24,253 bases of DNA from an uncultured Cellvibrio sp. (GCA_946481735.1 CAMLOU010000059.1:1-24253); one strand, 5' to 3'; positions 1 to 7,998 are shown, counted from the first letter of the stretch. The notes: generated by a model not told the origin, from the letters alone. Translations and numbers: made by a program.

Positions 1-2
1 TC

Positions 3-98
3 TTGACGGTTAAGGGCCTTTGGGGGCTCTATCGCAAAAAGCGTACCGATGTTGAGAAAAGGCTCGCCAATTCATCATTTATCACTAGAGCATTGTGA
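3..98 (+). CDS. C-terminal end of an unknown protein (truncated by window edge)
   Basis: An open frame runs in from the left edge and stops at TGA 96-98. The visible 31 residues are basic and include WGLYRKKRTDVEKRLANSS. They show no domain I recognise. The frame closes only 14 nt before the ATG of the Tse2-like toxin gene and overlaps that gene's alternative GTG (position 95) as GTGA, so it is probably the upstream member of the same operon. If the toxin is a type VI secretion effector, this gene could encode a delivery or adaptor protein, but nothing in the visible tail shows that. Confidence 0.45.
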   Translation: MTVKGLWGLYRKKRTDVEKRLANSSFITRAL

Positions 99-112
99 GA
101 CAAGGAAAGAGG

Positions 113-601
113 ATGGGAACTGAACTTATTCAATTTAAAAGCTTGGTAGAGCTGCGTGACTATATAAAGCAATTCGACGGCTTTCGGGCAAGGCCCATTC
201 GCAAAGGCGAACACCCAACCCTCTACCGTGAGGCTGATGTACTTAATGCTAATACTCATGGCGTTCGATATCGGGACTACCTTTTTGATGTCGATGGGAC
301 CTGGGTTCTGCCTCACGATCAAAAAGGTCTATCATTTTCCGGGTCATGGAAACATCTTAGTGGTGTGTACAAAATGTTCGCTCGGGGCCTTAAGAAAACA
401 CCAGATGTGTATTGGGTACTTTCTGGCGCAGACATACCACCAGGATTAAAGTTTGAGCCTGATCGCTCGCCGAGCTCCAAGGCAAGCGGGCATTATTTTT
501 TGACGGTTACTGAAAAAATGCACGTTGCACAACTGCGACAAAAACTGCTTTGGGTCGCTGACCGGATGCAAAAGATTGAATCTGGAGGGAAAGCACTGTG
601 A
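113..601 (+). CDS. Tse2-like ADP-ribosyltransferase-fold toxin
   Basis: This protein of about 162 residues resembles, from memory, the Pseudomonas aeruginosa type VI effector Tse2, a cytoplasm-acting toxin with an ADP-ribosyltransferase-like fold. The shared features are an early TLYR segment; a central Gly-Leu-Ser-Phe-Ser stretch where Tse2 has Gly-Thr-Ser; and a C-terminal block reading GADIPPGLKFEPD, then HYFLTVTEKM, matching Tse2's D-IPP-LK---D and HY--KPM pattern. The length is close to Tse2 (about 158 aa). I chose ATG 113 because AAGGA (102-106) lies 6 nt upstream; a GTG at 95 would add six residues. No signal peptide or membrane segment is seen. The stop overlaps the start of the next gene (GTGA, 598-601), as expected for a toxin translationally coupled to its neutraliser. 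It could be a T6SS effector or a stand-alone toxin-antitoxin toxin; no secretion genes are visible here. Confidence 0.72.
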   Translation: MGTELIQFKSLVELRDYIKQFDGFRARPIRKGEHPTLYREADVLNANTHGVRYRDYLFDVDGTWVLPHDQKGLSFSGSWKHLSGVYKMFARGLKKTPDVYWVLSGADIPPGLKFEPDRSPSSKASGHYFLTVTEKMHVAQLRQKLLWVADRMQKIESGGKAL

Positions 602-903
602 CGTTTAAGCCCTATCATTACACTTATATAGATGACTTTCTTCGCTACTATGCTTCGTCGCTGGGTTATACCGATGTCATCCGGATTCTGGATAATGGGA
701 TTGCAACGGAGCAAGACGCCAAAGTGTTTTGTGACTTTATCCCTGTTGTCCTGGATCAGCGCCTTGCAGATGAAGAGTCGGGAAAAATAGTCCCAATTGA
801 AAATGGCAGCGCGGTAATTTCCGACTTACATTACGAGGCAGGCTCGTTTGTTTGTGATGCAGGATATGAATCTATTTGGGAAGCGATGCTTGAGGATCTG
901 TAA
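598..903 (+). CDS. Probable immunity protein/antitoxin for the Tse2-like toxin
   Basis: This 101-residue protein starts at GTG 598, overlapping the toxin stop by 4 nt, with an AGGGA-type ribosome-binding site (GGAGGGA, 583-589) inside the toxin's end. It is strongly acidic, with roughly 21 Asp/Glu against about 6 Lys/Arg, and carries no signal peptide. Size, acidity, coupling and position immediately after a Tse2-like toxin are the usual marks of a cognate immunity protein. By eye it does not resemble Tsi2 itself, so it would be a different neutraliser type. The role is inferred from context only. A strong terminator follows within 20 nt, so the pair ends the transcript. Confidence 0.6.
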   Translation: MTFKPYHYTYIDDFLRYYASSLGYTDVIRILDNGIATEQDAKVFCDFIPVVLDQRLADEESGKIVPIENGSAVISDLHYEAGSFVCDAGYESIWEAMLEDL

Positions 904-920
904 CGAGCTGCCTATGACTA

Positions 921-946
921 TGCCGCCGCAAGCGGCGGCATTTTTT
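921..946 (+). terminator. Rho-independent terminator of the toxin/immunity transcript
   Basis: An 8-bp all but perfect G+C stem (TGCCGCCG / CGGCGGCA) with loop CAAG is followed directly by six T residues. The T-run is on the + side only, so it ends transcription leaving the immunity gene. The convergent DUF1348 gene stops at 949, and the minus-strand transcript has no U-run after the hairpin. Confidence 0.9.
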
Positions 947-948
947 AG

Positions 949-1425
949 CTACAAACCCAATTCCGACAACCCCGGATGCTCATCAGGACGCCTTCCCAGC
1001 GGCCAATGAAACTTACGCTCCGACGCCGCAATCGGCAGATCATTGATCGAAGAAAAACGATTCGTCATCAATCCGTCAGCGTTAAATTCCCAATTCTCGT
1101 TCCCGTAAGAGCGAAACCAATTGCCTGAGTCGTCGTGCCATTCATAGGCATAACGCACTGCAATGCGGTTATCGGTATATGCCCATAACTCTTTGATCAA
1201 GCGATACTCCAACTCCTTGCGCCACTTACGCTCCAGAAACTGACGTGCTTCTTCGCGGTTGCTGACAAACTCCGCGCGGTTGCGCCAGCGGGTATCCAGG
1301 CTGTAGGCCTTGGCCACGCGCTCGGGATCTCGACTGTTCCAGCCGTCTTCCGCCAGGCGGATTTTTTCAATGGCACTCTCGCGGGTAAAGGGCGGTAAAG
1401 GCGGGCGAGCTTCGGTAACCGACAT
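949..1425 (-). CDS. DUF1348 / nuclear transport factor 2-like (SnoaL-like) protein
   Basis: This 158-residue soluble protein begins with a Pro-rich N-terminus, then an NTF2-like cone fold. The segments [34 protein letters not shown] and [20 protein letters not shown] are characteristic of the DUF1348 family (PF07080). Members of this family are small alpha+beta proteins with unknown substrate, and no enzymatic activity can be assigned. The start ATG has GGAG 6 nt upstream. The gene lies 30 nt downstream of a TetR-type regulator on the same strand, so the two are probably one transcript under that regulator's own operator. This TetR/DUF1348 pairing suggests a role in response to a small molecule. 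Confidence 0.85.
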   Translation of the reverse strand: MSVTEARPPLPPFTRESAIEKIRLAEDGWNSRDPERVAKAYSLDTRWRNRAEFVSNREEARQFLERKWRKELEYRLIKELWAYTDNRIAVRYAYEWHDDSGNWFRSYGNENWEFNADGLMTNRFSSINDLPIAASERKFHWPLGRRPDEHPGLSELGL

Positions 1426-1455
1426 AGCATTCTCCTCAACGCATTAATGAAACCA

Positions 1456-2019
1456 TTATTTTTCAAGCAGTGTGCGGGCTATTTGACCTGCACGCACCGC
1501 CGACCGGGTGTCACCCATGACCAGCGCCAGGGTGATGGCGCCATCAATTAATATCAGTAATTGTTCCGCCAACTCATGGACATTTTTTTGGGTGTAGCCC
1601 TGCACCTGTTGCTCGACGAACTGCAACAGTTTCAACTTGTGCTCACGGGCAACCTGGCGTATAGGGTCGTCTGGATCGCCAACCTCTCCCGCTGCATTGA
1701 TAAAGGCACAGCCGCGAAAGCCCGGGGTCTGAAACCATTGGCTCAGCACTGTGAACATGTGCAGCAACCGCGCTTTGGGTTCGGAAACCTGCTGCGTGTT
1801 TTCACTGAACCACTTCATCCATCGCTCATCCCGGCGCCGCAGGGCTTCGGCAATCAACCCGTCTTTGCTACCGAAGTGCTTGTAGATGGTTTTTCGTGAT
1901 ACGCCTGACGTCGTGACAATTAAATCCATGCCGGTGGCACAGATACCGCCGCTGTAGATGAGCGATTCCGTCACTGCCAGCAAGTGTTCGATAGTCGGAT
2001 TAGTAGAAGCTGCATTCAT
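1456..2019 (-). CDS. TetR/AcrR-family transcriptional regulator
   Basis: An N-terminal TetR-type DNA-binding domain spans about residues 8-58, with the family signature TSGVSRKTIYKHFGSKDGLI (turn-recognition helix and YxHFxSKxxL). A helical ligand-binding domain follows; the segment FRGCAFINAAGEVGDPDDPI is common in this class. The total of about 187 residues is typical. Two starts are possible: ATG 2028 and ATG 2019. I prefer 2019 because a TTGACA (-35) and a TACCAT (-10) on the minus strand place the transcript start at about 2019, and the -10 overlaps ATG 2028. Neither start has a clear ribosome-binding site, so the mRNA may be leaderless. It is probably an autorepressor that also controls the DUF1348 gene behind it. 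The inducer is unknown. Confidence 0.88.
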   Translation of the reverse strand: MNAASTNPTIEHLLAVTESLIYSGGICATGMDLIVTTSGVSRKTIYKHFGSKDGLIAEALRRRDERWMKWFSENTQQVSEPKARLLHMFTVLSQWFQTPGFRGCAFINAAGEVGDPDDPIRQVAREHKLKLLQFVEQQVQGYTQKNVHELAEQLLILIDGAITLALVMGDTRSAVRAGQIARTLLEK

Positions 2020-2026
2020 GGGCTGC

Positions 2027-2056
2027 ATGGTAGAACGATCATTCTACTTGTGTCAA
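2027..2056 (-). promoter_or_regulatory. Promoter with TetR-type operator
   Basis: On the minus strand, TTGACA (2051-2056) and TACCAT (2027-2032) are separated by 18 bp. A near-perfect 16-bp palindrome, TAGAACGATCATTCTA (2031-2046), with only one mismatched pair, lies within the spacer. Such a palindrome inside the promoter of a tetR-type gene is the usual layout of an autoregulatory operator. Binding here would block RNA polymerase. Confidence 0.7.
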
Positions 2057-2303
2057 CGATGCGCTTCGTTATTGGTGATATAGGCTTGGAGGGGTGACCA
2101 GATCCGGTCATGCATGAATTAATACATTCCCATTTTCTGTTTGCGCTGAAAGTGGGTGGCGGTAATTCAGAGACTGGGAATACTGGTGTCTGCGGCCATC
2201 TCCGAATAAAAACCAAAGGATGGCTGCGTCGGTCTACGCCACCAATTTCTGATAATTCAAAGGCGGCGTGAGTGTTATCTCCAACTCCACAGGTAATCAC
2301 AAA
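2057..2303. promoter_or_regulatory. Intergenic region upstream of the endoglucanase, with weak palindromes
   Basis: There is no gene here. Two short inverted repeats stand out: TGACC-N6-GGTCA at 2095-2110 and ATGAATTAATACAT at 2114-2127 (one mismatched pair). Both are possible regulator sites for the endoglucanase. I see no convincing -35/-10 pair. An in-frame GTG at 2268 could extend the endoglucanase by 12 residues. Confidence 0.3.
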
Positions 2304-4154
2304 ATGAATAACAACGTTATCGCAAACCTATCGGCCAGCGTTCCGACTCTTTTTGGCCGTTCGTTGACGCTCGTTACTGCTCTCTTTACCGCTGTTTTGT
2401 TTTCTATCGCAACGCCAACCTATGCCGATGTGCAGCCCTTATCGGTCGAGGGTAATCGCATCCTGATCGGCGGTCAGCCGGGCAGCCTCGCTGGTAATAG
2501 CCTCTTCTGGAGCAACAACGGCTGGGGCGGCGAAAAGTATTACAACGCCAGTACGGTCAGTTGGCTGAAGAATGACTGGAATTCGCGACTTGTCCGGGCC
2601 GCCATGGGTGTGGAAGATCCCGGTGGTTATATTGAAGATCCGGTGGGCAACAAAGCCAAGGTTCGCGCAGTAGTAGACGCAGCTATTGCCAATGATATGT
2701 ACGTCATCATCGACTGGCATTCGCATCATGCGGAACAGTATCGCGATCAGGCCGTCGCATTTTTTCGTGAGATGGCACAAACCTATGGCCATCACAATCA
2801 CGTGATCTATGAAGTCTATAACGAGCCGTTGCAGGTTTCCTGGAGTGGTGTGATCAAGCCTTACGCCACTGCCGTGATCAATGCCATTCGCGCCGTGGAC
2901 CCCGATAACCTGATTATCGTCGGTACACCCACCTGGTCGCAGGATGTAGATCAGGCGGCCAACGACCGTATCAACGTCAATAACATCGCCTATACCTTGC
3001 ATTTTTACGCCGGTACTCACGGGCAATACCTGCGTGACAAAGCGCAGTCCGCCCTGAATAGCGGTATTGCGTTGTTCGTGACCGAGTGGGGCTCCGTCAA
3101 TGCCAATGGCGACGGCGGTGTGGCTTTGAGCGAAACCAATGCCTGGATGGAGTTCTTGCGCAATAACCATATCAGCCATGCCAACTGGGCCATCAACGAT
3201 AAGGCAGAGGGCGCATCTGCCCTGGTGCCGGGCGCCAGCGGTACCGGTGGATGGGTCAGCTCACAACTCACCGCTTCCGGCGCCCTGAGCAAATCGATCA
3301 TTCAAAACTGGCAGGGACCTACACCGCCCACCTGTAACAGTCAGGCAGTGCCCGCGACCATCCAGGCAGAAAATTTCTGTGAGATGTCGGGTATTCAGCT
3401 GGAAAACACCAGCGATACCAATGGTGGGCAGAATGTGGGCTACATCGACAACGGTGACTGGATGACCTACGCCATTACTGTACCGGCCAACGGCAGTTAT
3501 CGGGTGAGCTATCGTGTTGCCAGCCTGAATGGGGGTGGTGTGATAGGACTCGAACAGGCAGGCGGCACACCGACATTTGGTGACATTGCAGTTCCCTCGA
3601 CCGGAGGCTGGCAAAACTGGCAAACCATTTCACATGTGGTGCAACTGTCGGCTGGAACGCAACGCATTGCGCTGAGTGCCAGAAGCGGCGGCTTCAATGT
3701 CAATTGGCTTCGCATTGAAAGCGCCGGCAGCAGTTCTTCTTCCTCGTCCAGCAGTAGCGCCGGCGCAATCACCATCCAGGCCGAAGACTTTGCGGTCATG
3801 AGCGGTGTGCAGACCGAAGCGACCAGCGATACTGGCGGCGGTGCCAATGTCGGCTGGCTTGATGCGGGAGATTGGCTGTCTTACACCAATCACCCCATCA
3901 ATGTTGCGCAAACCGGCCTGTATCGGATTGAATATCGGGTAGCCAGTCCGGCCGGTGGAGGTCAATTAATCTTTGAAGAAGCGGGCGGCTCACCGTCTTA
4001 TGGCAGCCTCACCATTCCGTCTACCGGTGGCTGGCAGAACTGGACCACCATCTCACACCAGGTGACCCTCAATGCCGGCACCCATCGCTTCGGTATTTAT
4101 GTTAACAACGGTGGCTGGAACCTGAATTGGTTGCGCATCACCCGGCTGAATTAA
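2304..4154 (+). CDS. Secreted GH5 endoglucanase with two CBM6 modules
   Basis: The precursor has 616 residues. A signal peptide spans about residues 1-41 (cleavage near PTYA/DVQ). The GH5 catalytic domain (about 45-338) resembles subfamily 2 cellulases and carries the acid/base Glu174 in VYNEP and the nucleophile Glu261 in VTEWGS. CBM6-1 spans about 349-473, a ten-serine linker about 476-485, and CBM6-2 about 487-616. The second CBM6 closely resembles, from memory, the well-studied CBM6-2 of Cellvibrio mixtus endoglucanase 5A, with shared blocks DAGDWLSY, YRVAS, FEEAGG, STGGWQNWTTI and GGWNLNW, and the GH5-CBM6-CBM6 order is the same. The enzyme should cleave internal beta-1,4-glucan bonds in cellulose or mixed-linkage glucan outside the cell. 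I chose ATG 2304 because it puts the signal peptide close to the N-terminus; GTG 2268 is the alternative. An AraC-type membrane regulator is convergent downstream. Confidence 0.95.
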   Translation: MNNNVIANLSASVPTLFGRSLTLVTALFTAVLFSIATPTYADVQPLSVEGNRILIGGQPGSLAGNSLFWSNNGWGGEKYYNASTVSWLKNDWNSRLVRAAMGVEDPGGYIEDPVGNKAKVRAVVDAAIANDMYVIIDWHSHHAEQYRDQAVAFFREMAQTYGHHNHVIYEVYNEPLQVSWSGVIKPYATAVINAIRAVDPDNLIIVGTPTWSQDVDQAANDRINVNNIAYTLHFYAGTHGQYLRDKAQSALNSGIALFVTEWGSVNANGDGGVALSETNAWMEFLRNNHISHANWAINDKAEGASALVPGASGTGGWVSSQLTASGALSKSIIQNWQGPTPPTCNSQAVPATIQAENFCEMSGIQLENTSDTNGGQNVGYIDNGDWMTYAITVPANGSYRVSYRVASLNGGGVIGLEQAGGTPTFGDIAVPSTGGWQNWQTISHVVQLSAGTQRIALSARSGGFNVNWLRIESAGSSSSSSSSSSAGAITIQAEDFAVMSGVQTEATSDTGGGANVGWLDAGDWLSYTNHPINVAQTGLYRIEYRVASPAGGGQLIFEEAGGSPSYGSLTIPSTGGWQNWTTISHQVTLNAGTHRFGIYVNNGGWNLNWLRITRLN

Positions 4155-4176
4155 TTCTTGTTAGCCTTATGGCGTT

Positions 4177-4206
4177 GGCTGCTCTTTACAGAGCAGCCGT
4201 TTTTTT
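4177..4206 (+). terminator. Rho-independent terminator of the endoglucanase gene
   Basis: A perfect 9-bp stem (GGCTGCTCT / AGAGCAGCC) with loop TTAC is followed by G and seven T residues. It lies 22 nt after the endoglucanase stop and just before the stop of the convergent regulator gene. On the minus strand no U-run follows the stem. Confidence 0.92.
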
Positions 4207-4213
4207 AAGAATG

Positions 4214-5395
4214 TCATGCTGGTCTGGCTGTTTGTTCTTGCGCTTGTGCGCGTTGTTGCAGCGCAACCTGTTTGCGATACTGCGACGGTGTTATACCTTC
4301 CAGACGCTTGAAAAATCGATGGAATGCCGACTGGCTGTTGAAGCCGGATTGAAAAACAATATCCAGGATAGACTCCTGTGCCTCAGGCCTGCGCAGCAAG
4401 CGTTTGGCCTCTTCCACGCGGTAATAGTTAATAAACTCAAAAAAGTTCTGTTGATAATAGGTATTCAGAATTTCCGACACCTCACGGGAGCGCACACCAA
4501 CCTGCTCGGCAAAACGATCAAGGTTAATATGGCTATCAAGATACAGTTTGTGTTGCTGGATGCCCTGCTCCACGGCTCGGATTTTTTCCTCCAGCTGCGC
4601 GATGTCCGCCAGGCGTTCGCCCTCGGCTGACACTTCCGGCGCATTCGGAGCCATCACCTGGCGTGAATTCAGCAACCCAAAGATAAACAACGCGTTAACC
4701 AGCAAGACCGACAAGTAATTGTCAATAATGCCCATCATGTCGTTCGCGTTACCACTGATGTAATCACCAATAAAGTAGCCCACGAACGACCAGAACCAAT
4801 GGATAAAATACCCCCCCAGAATCAAATAGGACAAATTCAGATCCAGATGTGAAAAACTCGAATAGCGCTGTTTGATGCAGCGGCGAACCCGGTACTCCGT
4901 CACAAAACAAGCCAGTACATAGAAGAAGGGAAAGCATCTCACCACGGCCCACACAAAACCCACGGCCGCCGCTTTGGCCGGGGGCAGTTCAATCCAGGGA
5001 AGCCAGGCTTCACTGTCGATATCGAATGCCACAATCACCAACAACACAATCACAGCGGGAATCAGATGAACAAGATGTCTCATCTGTACTAACTGGACCT
5101 CTTCGGTTAACGAACGCAGGTAAAAATACAGCGTGGGGCCTTGCAAGAGTATGCAAACCGATAAGATCGACGGAGGGATGATGGAGTCGTTAATACCGGC
5201 CGCATGGAAATTCAGGTTCCAGATAAAAATGTTGGTCCCCAGGATGCTCGCCACCTGAATCAGAAATAACGCTAACAGGTTGCGTGATTGTGCACGTTGT
5301 GTCGGAAGTACCTTCAGGATGGCAGCCAACAAAAGACATTCAACACAGGTAATGGCCCACAGCAGGTCATGAAGATTCAGGTAGCTCACTTTCAT
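4214..5395 (-). CDS. AraC-type transcriptional regulator with seven-helix membrane N-terminus
   Basis: This 393-residue protein has about seven hydrophobic segments in its N-terminal 245 residues (roughly 8-30, 38-60, 72-95, 107-125, 143-166, 187-208, 223-243). A charged linker (about 250-280) leads to a C-terminal AraC/XylS double helix-turn-helix domain (about 283-380) with LDSHINLDRFAEQVGVRSRE and ILDIVFQSGFNSQSAFHRFF. It is therefore a membrane-bound DNA-binding protein, probably sensing a ligand in or at the membrane; the ligand cannot be read from the sequence. The start at 5395 follows GAGGA by 9 nt; an upstream in-frame ATG at 5416 overlaps that site and is less likely. The gene is divergent from the chitinase and convergent with the endoglucanase, so either enzyme could be its target. 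A paralog lies at 8155-9318. Confidence 0.88.
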   Translation of the reverse strand: MKVSYLNLHDLLWAITCVECLLLAAILKVLPTQRAQSRNLLALFLIQVASILGTNIFIWNLNFHAAGINDSIIPPSILSVCILLQGPTLYFYLRSLTEEVQLVQMRHLVHLIPAVIVLLVIVAFDIDSEAWLPWIELPPAKAAAVGFVWAVVRCFPFFYVLACFVTEYRVRRCIKQRYSSFSHLDLNLSYLILGGYFIHWFWSFVGYFIGDYISGNANDMMGIIDNYLSVLLVNALFIFGLLNSRQVMAPNAPEVSAEGERLADIAQLEEKIRAVEQGIQQHKLYLDSHINLDRFAEQVGVRSREVSEILNTYYQQNFFEFINYYRVEEAKRLLRRPEAQESILDIVFQSGFNSQSAFHRFFKRLEGITPSQYRKQVALQQRAQAQEQTARPA

Positions 5396-5799
5396 TATTA
5401 TTTTTCCTCGATACACGCGATGGATCAGCCGTTCTTACCATAGCATGTATCAGTATAACCGCCTGTGATCAAGGTGCCGAAATCCGCCAACTCCCTCGAC
5501 TCCCACCAAACGCCAAAGGTGCAACTTTCCCAATTGATACCTATTACACCAAGCGGTAGGAATTCAGCGCAGGATTTTTTCATGCTATGGGCGGGGAAAC
5601 TCAAGCGCGTAGTTGTGTCGCTGCAAAGAACTTCTGAAAAATCGTCTGCGTTAACACGTAAGCATTTTTTCAATGTGTTCCGGGATTCCTGCATTCATTG
5701 AGTGTTGCATTTTATGTCGTTGTGCTGCGCTGGTTCAGCGACATGATTTTCAATAATCGATGCCTTTCATAACAACGGTCAAACCATTCGGAGCTTGTA
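5396..5799. promoter_or_regulatory. Divergent intergenic region between membrane AraC regulator and chitinase
   Basis: About 400 bp without a credible gene separate two divergently transcribed genes, so promoters for both must lie here. A small hairpin (CGCTG / CAGCG, loop GTT, 5728-5740) lies 60 nt before the chitinase start, nested in a longer imperfect palindrome that begins and ends with ATGTC/GACAT (5714-5744). GGAG (5791-5794) is the chitinase ribosome-binding site. I see no clear consensus promoter. AraC-type half-sites cannot be identified by eye. Confidence 0.4.
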
Positions 5800-7998
5800 A
5801 TGACATTGATAACATATTTACGCCAGAATCTCTGGCGAGGCCAGGTACGATTGACGCCTTTTGCTTTTTTAGTCTGCTTAGCAGGCATGCTGTGTTCAGT
5901 TTCACTTTCTGCACAAACTGCGATTAAGTTGTCTGATGGCGCGGCGACGTTTGCCAGTTCGCAGTTTCAGTCCGCCGCTTTTGCGGTGGATGGCGATCCA
6001 GAGACGCGTTGGGAGTCGAATCACGCGGTGGACCCGGCGTTTCTGACCATTGATTTGGGGCAGGCTTATAACCTGTCGCAGGTGGTGATTGATTGGGAGG
6101 CGGCTAACGCGGCGAACTACACGATCCAGGGCTCGAATAACAACAGCAGTTGGACCACTCTGGCAACGCGCACGGGCGGGAGTTTTGGGGACCGTACTGA
6201 TACGGTGGCTATTTCCGGTAATTACCGCTATGTGCGTATGAACGGCACGACGCGCAGTGTGGGCAATGATTGGGGTTATTCGATCTGGGAGATGGCCGTT
6301 TACGGTTCGTCTACCAGTAACCTGCCCACGCCCTGGAACAATGGCGATGTGGGTTCACCTTTGCCGGGTTCGGCCAGTTTTAGCAACGGTGTGTTCAACA
6401 CCACCGCAAACGGCAATGACATCTGGAATAACACAGATAATTTCCATTTTGTTTATCAGCCCTTCAATGGCGACGGTGCGATTATCGCGCAGGTTACTTC
6501 GCTCAGCGCCACCCATGAATGGGCCAAGGCCGGTGTGATGTTTCGTGAGAATTTAACCGGCGGTTCGAAGAACGCGATGATGGCGATGACCAGCAGCAAC
6601 GGGGCTATCTTCCAGCGGCGCACCGCCGCGAGCGGTACCAGTACCAGCAATTCCCAGGGCGGCGTGTTTACGCCTTACTGGGTCAAGCTCACACGTAACG
6701 GCAATACACTTACCGGATTCAGCTCTTTCGACGGCAATAACTGGACGCAGGTCGGCACAGCCACGGTCAGCATGAACAGCAATGCCTATGCGGGGCTTGC
6801 GCACACCAGCCACGCCGCCGGTACGCTAGGTAATGCCCAGTTTGATCAGGTTACTGTGCAGGCCGGTGCGGTGTGTTTCTATGAGAACACCAACTTCGGC
6901 GGCGCGAGTTTCTGCGGCAATACGGGGGCGCAAAATGTGCCGAGCGGTTGGGGCAATCGCGTGTCCTCGGTGCGTGTGATCAATGGTTATTCTGCGGTGC
7001 TGCGCTCACAAGCCAATCAAGGCGGCAGCAGCGTGACACTGACGGGTGATACGGCGAATCTTGCCAGCGTCGGCTTTGATAACCTGCTCGCGTCTTACAC
7101 CATCAGCAATCAGGCAAGCACGGGCGGCATGAAGGTCGTCGGCTATATGCCTTCCTGGGCTGGCAATGCGACAGCAATCCAATACAACAAACTGACACAC
7201 ATTAACTACTCCTTTGTGTTGCCCAACGCCAACGGCAGTTTGCAAGGCGTGCCCAATCCATCCAAGCTGCAAAGCATCGTTACCCTCGGCCATGCCAATG
7301 GCGTAAAAGTGTTGATTGCTGTCGGCGGTTGGAACGACGGCAATGACAGCGCCTTTGAAGCACTGGCCGCCAATGCCTCAACGCGCACCGCCTTTGTCAA
7401 CAACCTGATCAACCTGGTAGAACAATACAACCTCGACGGTGTGGATATGGATTGGGAATACCCGGACCCAGGTGCCTCCGCCGACAATTACGCGCTGCTG
7501 ATGGGACAACTGAGCAACGCCTTGCACGCACGCGGCAAATTGTTGACCGCAGCGGTGGTGGCTTCCGGGTATACCGGCGGCGGCGTGAAGGCCGAAGTCT
7601 TTAATTACATCGACTTCCTTAACCTGATGGCTTACGACGGCGGCAACGGTTCAACCCACTCGCCCTATTCTTATGCAGTCAGCTCACTGAACTATTGGTT
7701 GGGCCGTGGCTTGCCAAAAGAAAAAGCCGTGCTGGGCGTTCCTTACTACGCCCGCCCCAGTTGGTCGGCTTACAACACGCTGGTTGGTGCCAACGCTGCC
7801 AATGCCTGCCGTGACAGTAATGGTTCGGATTATTGGAATGGCATTCCGACGATTCGTCAAAAAGCACAGCTGGCTCGCTCACAGGCTGGCGGTATCATGA
7901 CGTGGGAGTTGTCGCAGGATACCAATGGCGCGAATTCTTTGTTGACGGCCATGTATGAAACGGTGAATGGTTTGGGTGGGTCGTATAACTGTAATTAA
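5800..7998 (+). CDS. Secreted multidomain GH18 chitinase
   Basis: The precursor has 732 residues. After an N-terminal signal peptide (cleavage near residue 38, SLSA/Q), the order is: a discoidin/F5-8C-like carbohydrate-binding domain (about 40-172; DGDPETRWES, LTIDLGQ, YRYVRMNG); a DUF1349-like beta-sandwich (about 180-355; WAKAGVMFREN, YWVKLTRNGNT); a beta/gamma-crystallin-like domain (about 357-436; CFYENTNFGGASFCG); and a GH18 TIM barrel (about 445-730). The GH18 signature DGVDMDWEYP starts at Asp546, with catalytic Glu553. KVLIAVGGWN and LMAYD are further family motifs. The enzyme should hydrolyse beta-1,4 bonds in chitin after export. No CBM5/12 or polyserine linker is present. A membrane AraC-type regulator lies on each side, one divergent and one convergent, which suggests control by one or both. 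Confidence 0.95.
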   Translation: MTLITYLRQNLWRGQVRLTPFAFLVCLAGMLCSVSLSAQTAIKLSDGAATFASSQFQSAAFAVDGDPETRWESNHAVDPAFLTIDLGQAYNLSQVVIDWEAANAANYTIQGSNNNSSWTTLATRTGGSFGDRTDTVAISGNYRYVRMNGTTRSVGNDWGYSIWEMAVYGSSTSNLPTPWNNGDVGSPLPGSASFSNGVFNTTANGNDIWNNTDNFHFVYQPFNGDGAIIAQVTSLSATHEWAKAGVMFRENLTGGSKNAMMAMTSSNGAIFQRRTAASGTSTSNSQGGVFTPYWVKLTRNGNTLTGFSSFDGNNWTQVGTATVSMNSNAYAGLAHTSHAAGTLGNAQFDQVTVQAGAVCFYENTNFGGASFCGNTGAQNVPSGWGNRVSSVRVINGYSAVLRSQANQGGSSVTLTGDTANLASVGFDNLLASYTISNQASTGGMKVVGYMPSWAGNATAIQYNKLTHINYSFVLPNANGSLQGVPNPSKLQSIVTLGHANGVKVLIAVGGWNDGNDSAFEALAANASTRTAFVNNLINLVEQYNLDGVDMDWEYPDPGASADNYALLMGQLSNALHARGKLLTAAVVASGYTGGGVKAEVFNYIDFLNLMAYDGGNGSTHSPYSYAVSSLNYWLGRGLPKEKAVLGVPYYARPSWSAYNTLVGANAANACRDSNGSDYWNGIPTIRQKAQLARSQAGGIMTWELSQDTNGANSLLTAMYETVNGLGGSYNCN

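Noticed and set aside
4..12. TTGACG near the left edge as a -35 element
   Set aside because: It lies inside the coding tail of the upstream gene, and no matching -10 element is present at 16-19 bp.
2439..3179. 246-codon open frame on the minus strand
   Set aside because: It lies fully inside the GH5 endoglucanase coding region, whose motifs and length are clear; the translation has no recognisable domain, and overlapping frames on both strands are common in G+C-balanced coding sequence.
5465..5701. 78-codon frame upstream of the chitinase
   Set aside because: It is in a region that must hold two divergent promoters, has no ribosome-binding site or recognisable protein features, and an equally long frame runs antisense.
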